34,711 nt of DNA from Chara braunii (Eukaryota > Streptophyta > Charophyceae > Charales > Characeae): contig BFEA01000987.1 of NCBI GenBank assembly GCA_003427395.1, positions 134,210-168,920 of the forward strand, read 5' to 3'. Below are positions 34,355 to 34,711 of this stretch, one piece after another. The stretch's first letter is position 1, and each line of letters opens with the position of its first letter. The notes below the pieces were generated by a model. It saw only the letters and a program-made list of their open reading frames with translations. It was not told the origin of the DNA and ran no database searches. The translations under genes and the position numbers were made by a program.

Positions 34355-34711
34355 TGGGCGGGAGACTCAGTGTCTATAGACTTCATGGACACACAAGTCA
34401 AGAGTAGACATGGTAAGAGCCAAGTCATGGTCATAGCCGATCGTTTTAGTAAGTATGCAGTTTTTGTTCCCTTGCCTGCAGAGGCACGTACAGATTTAGT
34501 AATACAGAAGTTTTTTGACTTTTGGGTTAGTGAGAATGGAATCCCATTGTCAATTGTTAGTGATAGAGATAGTCGCTTCACCAGCCAGAACTGGCAAGAA
34601 CTCATGAGAGTTTACGGATCTAAGTTGTTAATGTCATCTGGCCGTCACCCAGAGACTAACGGTCAGACAGAACAGATGAACAAGATCCTACAGCAAGTTC
34701 TGCGCATGTAC
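34355..34711 (+). pseudogene. Ty3/gypsy integrase core, fused after an internal deletion
   Basis: DSVSIDFMDTQVKSRHGKSQ begins the catalytic core. The D-D-E residues are present (Asp at 34379-34381, Asp at 34562-34564 in IVSDRDSRF, Glu at 34670-34672 in NGQTEQMN), as is SSGRHPETNGQTEQ. The frame is open through the window end, so the C-terminal part and any 3' LTR lie outside. It joins the RT fragment in frame without a stop, so the deletion kept the frame. Confidence 0.85.

Overview
The window looks like eukaryotic nuclear DNA from a large, repeat-rich genome. It has (AG)n and (CT)n microsatellites, a 421-base assembly gap plus scattered Ns, GT-AG intron signals in coding phase, a U6 snRNA-like sequence, a Ty3/gypsy polyprotein, a DUF7869-type gene and many local duplications. 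There are no operons or ribosome binding sites. A streptophyte alga such as Chara is my best guess; it rests on general impression and nothing here proves it.

Layout. 0.9-8.4 kb (minus strand): a decayed large gene or gene pair. It encodes a basic/low-complexity N-terminal region, a ParB/sulfiredoxin-like domain with a GQHNARAA motif, a long domain resembling a beta-class amino-methyltransferase with degenerate catalytic motifs, an acidic/charged tail, a short spliced linker, and a Ulp1/SENP (C48) cysteine protease with an intact H-D-Q-C set. 8.6-11.1 kb, just upstream of that gene: a 929-bp tandem duplication and a third, decayed copy, full of a 14-16 bp palindrome, TTCGGATNNATCCGAA. 11.7-15.5 kb: foldback repeats, inverted repeats, an AG-rich tract and the gap. 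16.2-21.4 kb: more palindromes inside ~320-bp and ~150-bp repeats, plus a ~276-bp satellite-like array. 22.3-24.4 kb: weak coding fragments and a ~180-bp hairpin-bearing repeat. 24.6-24.85 kb (minus strand): a U6-like sequence with a tRNA-like box A/box B segment upstream. 25.7-28.6 kb: a broken DUF7869 gene. 28.98-29.78 kb: two related small ORFs. 30.8-31.1 kb: a 151-bp tandem repeat whose two copies differ only by transitions. 32.4 kb to the end: a Ty3/gypsy element lacking gag, with protease, RT and integrase, broken by stops, one frameshift and an internal RT-to-integrase deletion.

Most candidate for something undescribed: the ParB-like + methyltransferase-like + Ulp1 module combined with a dense family of palindromes upstream of it and even inside its coding sequence. 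That combination suggests a large mobile element with its own DNA-recognition sites. The parts are visible in the sequence; the functional link is my inference. All the large genes here carry stops or frameshifts, so the local copies are probably relics.
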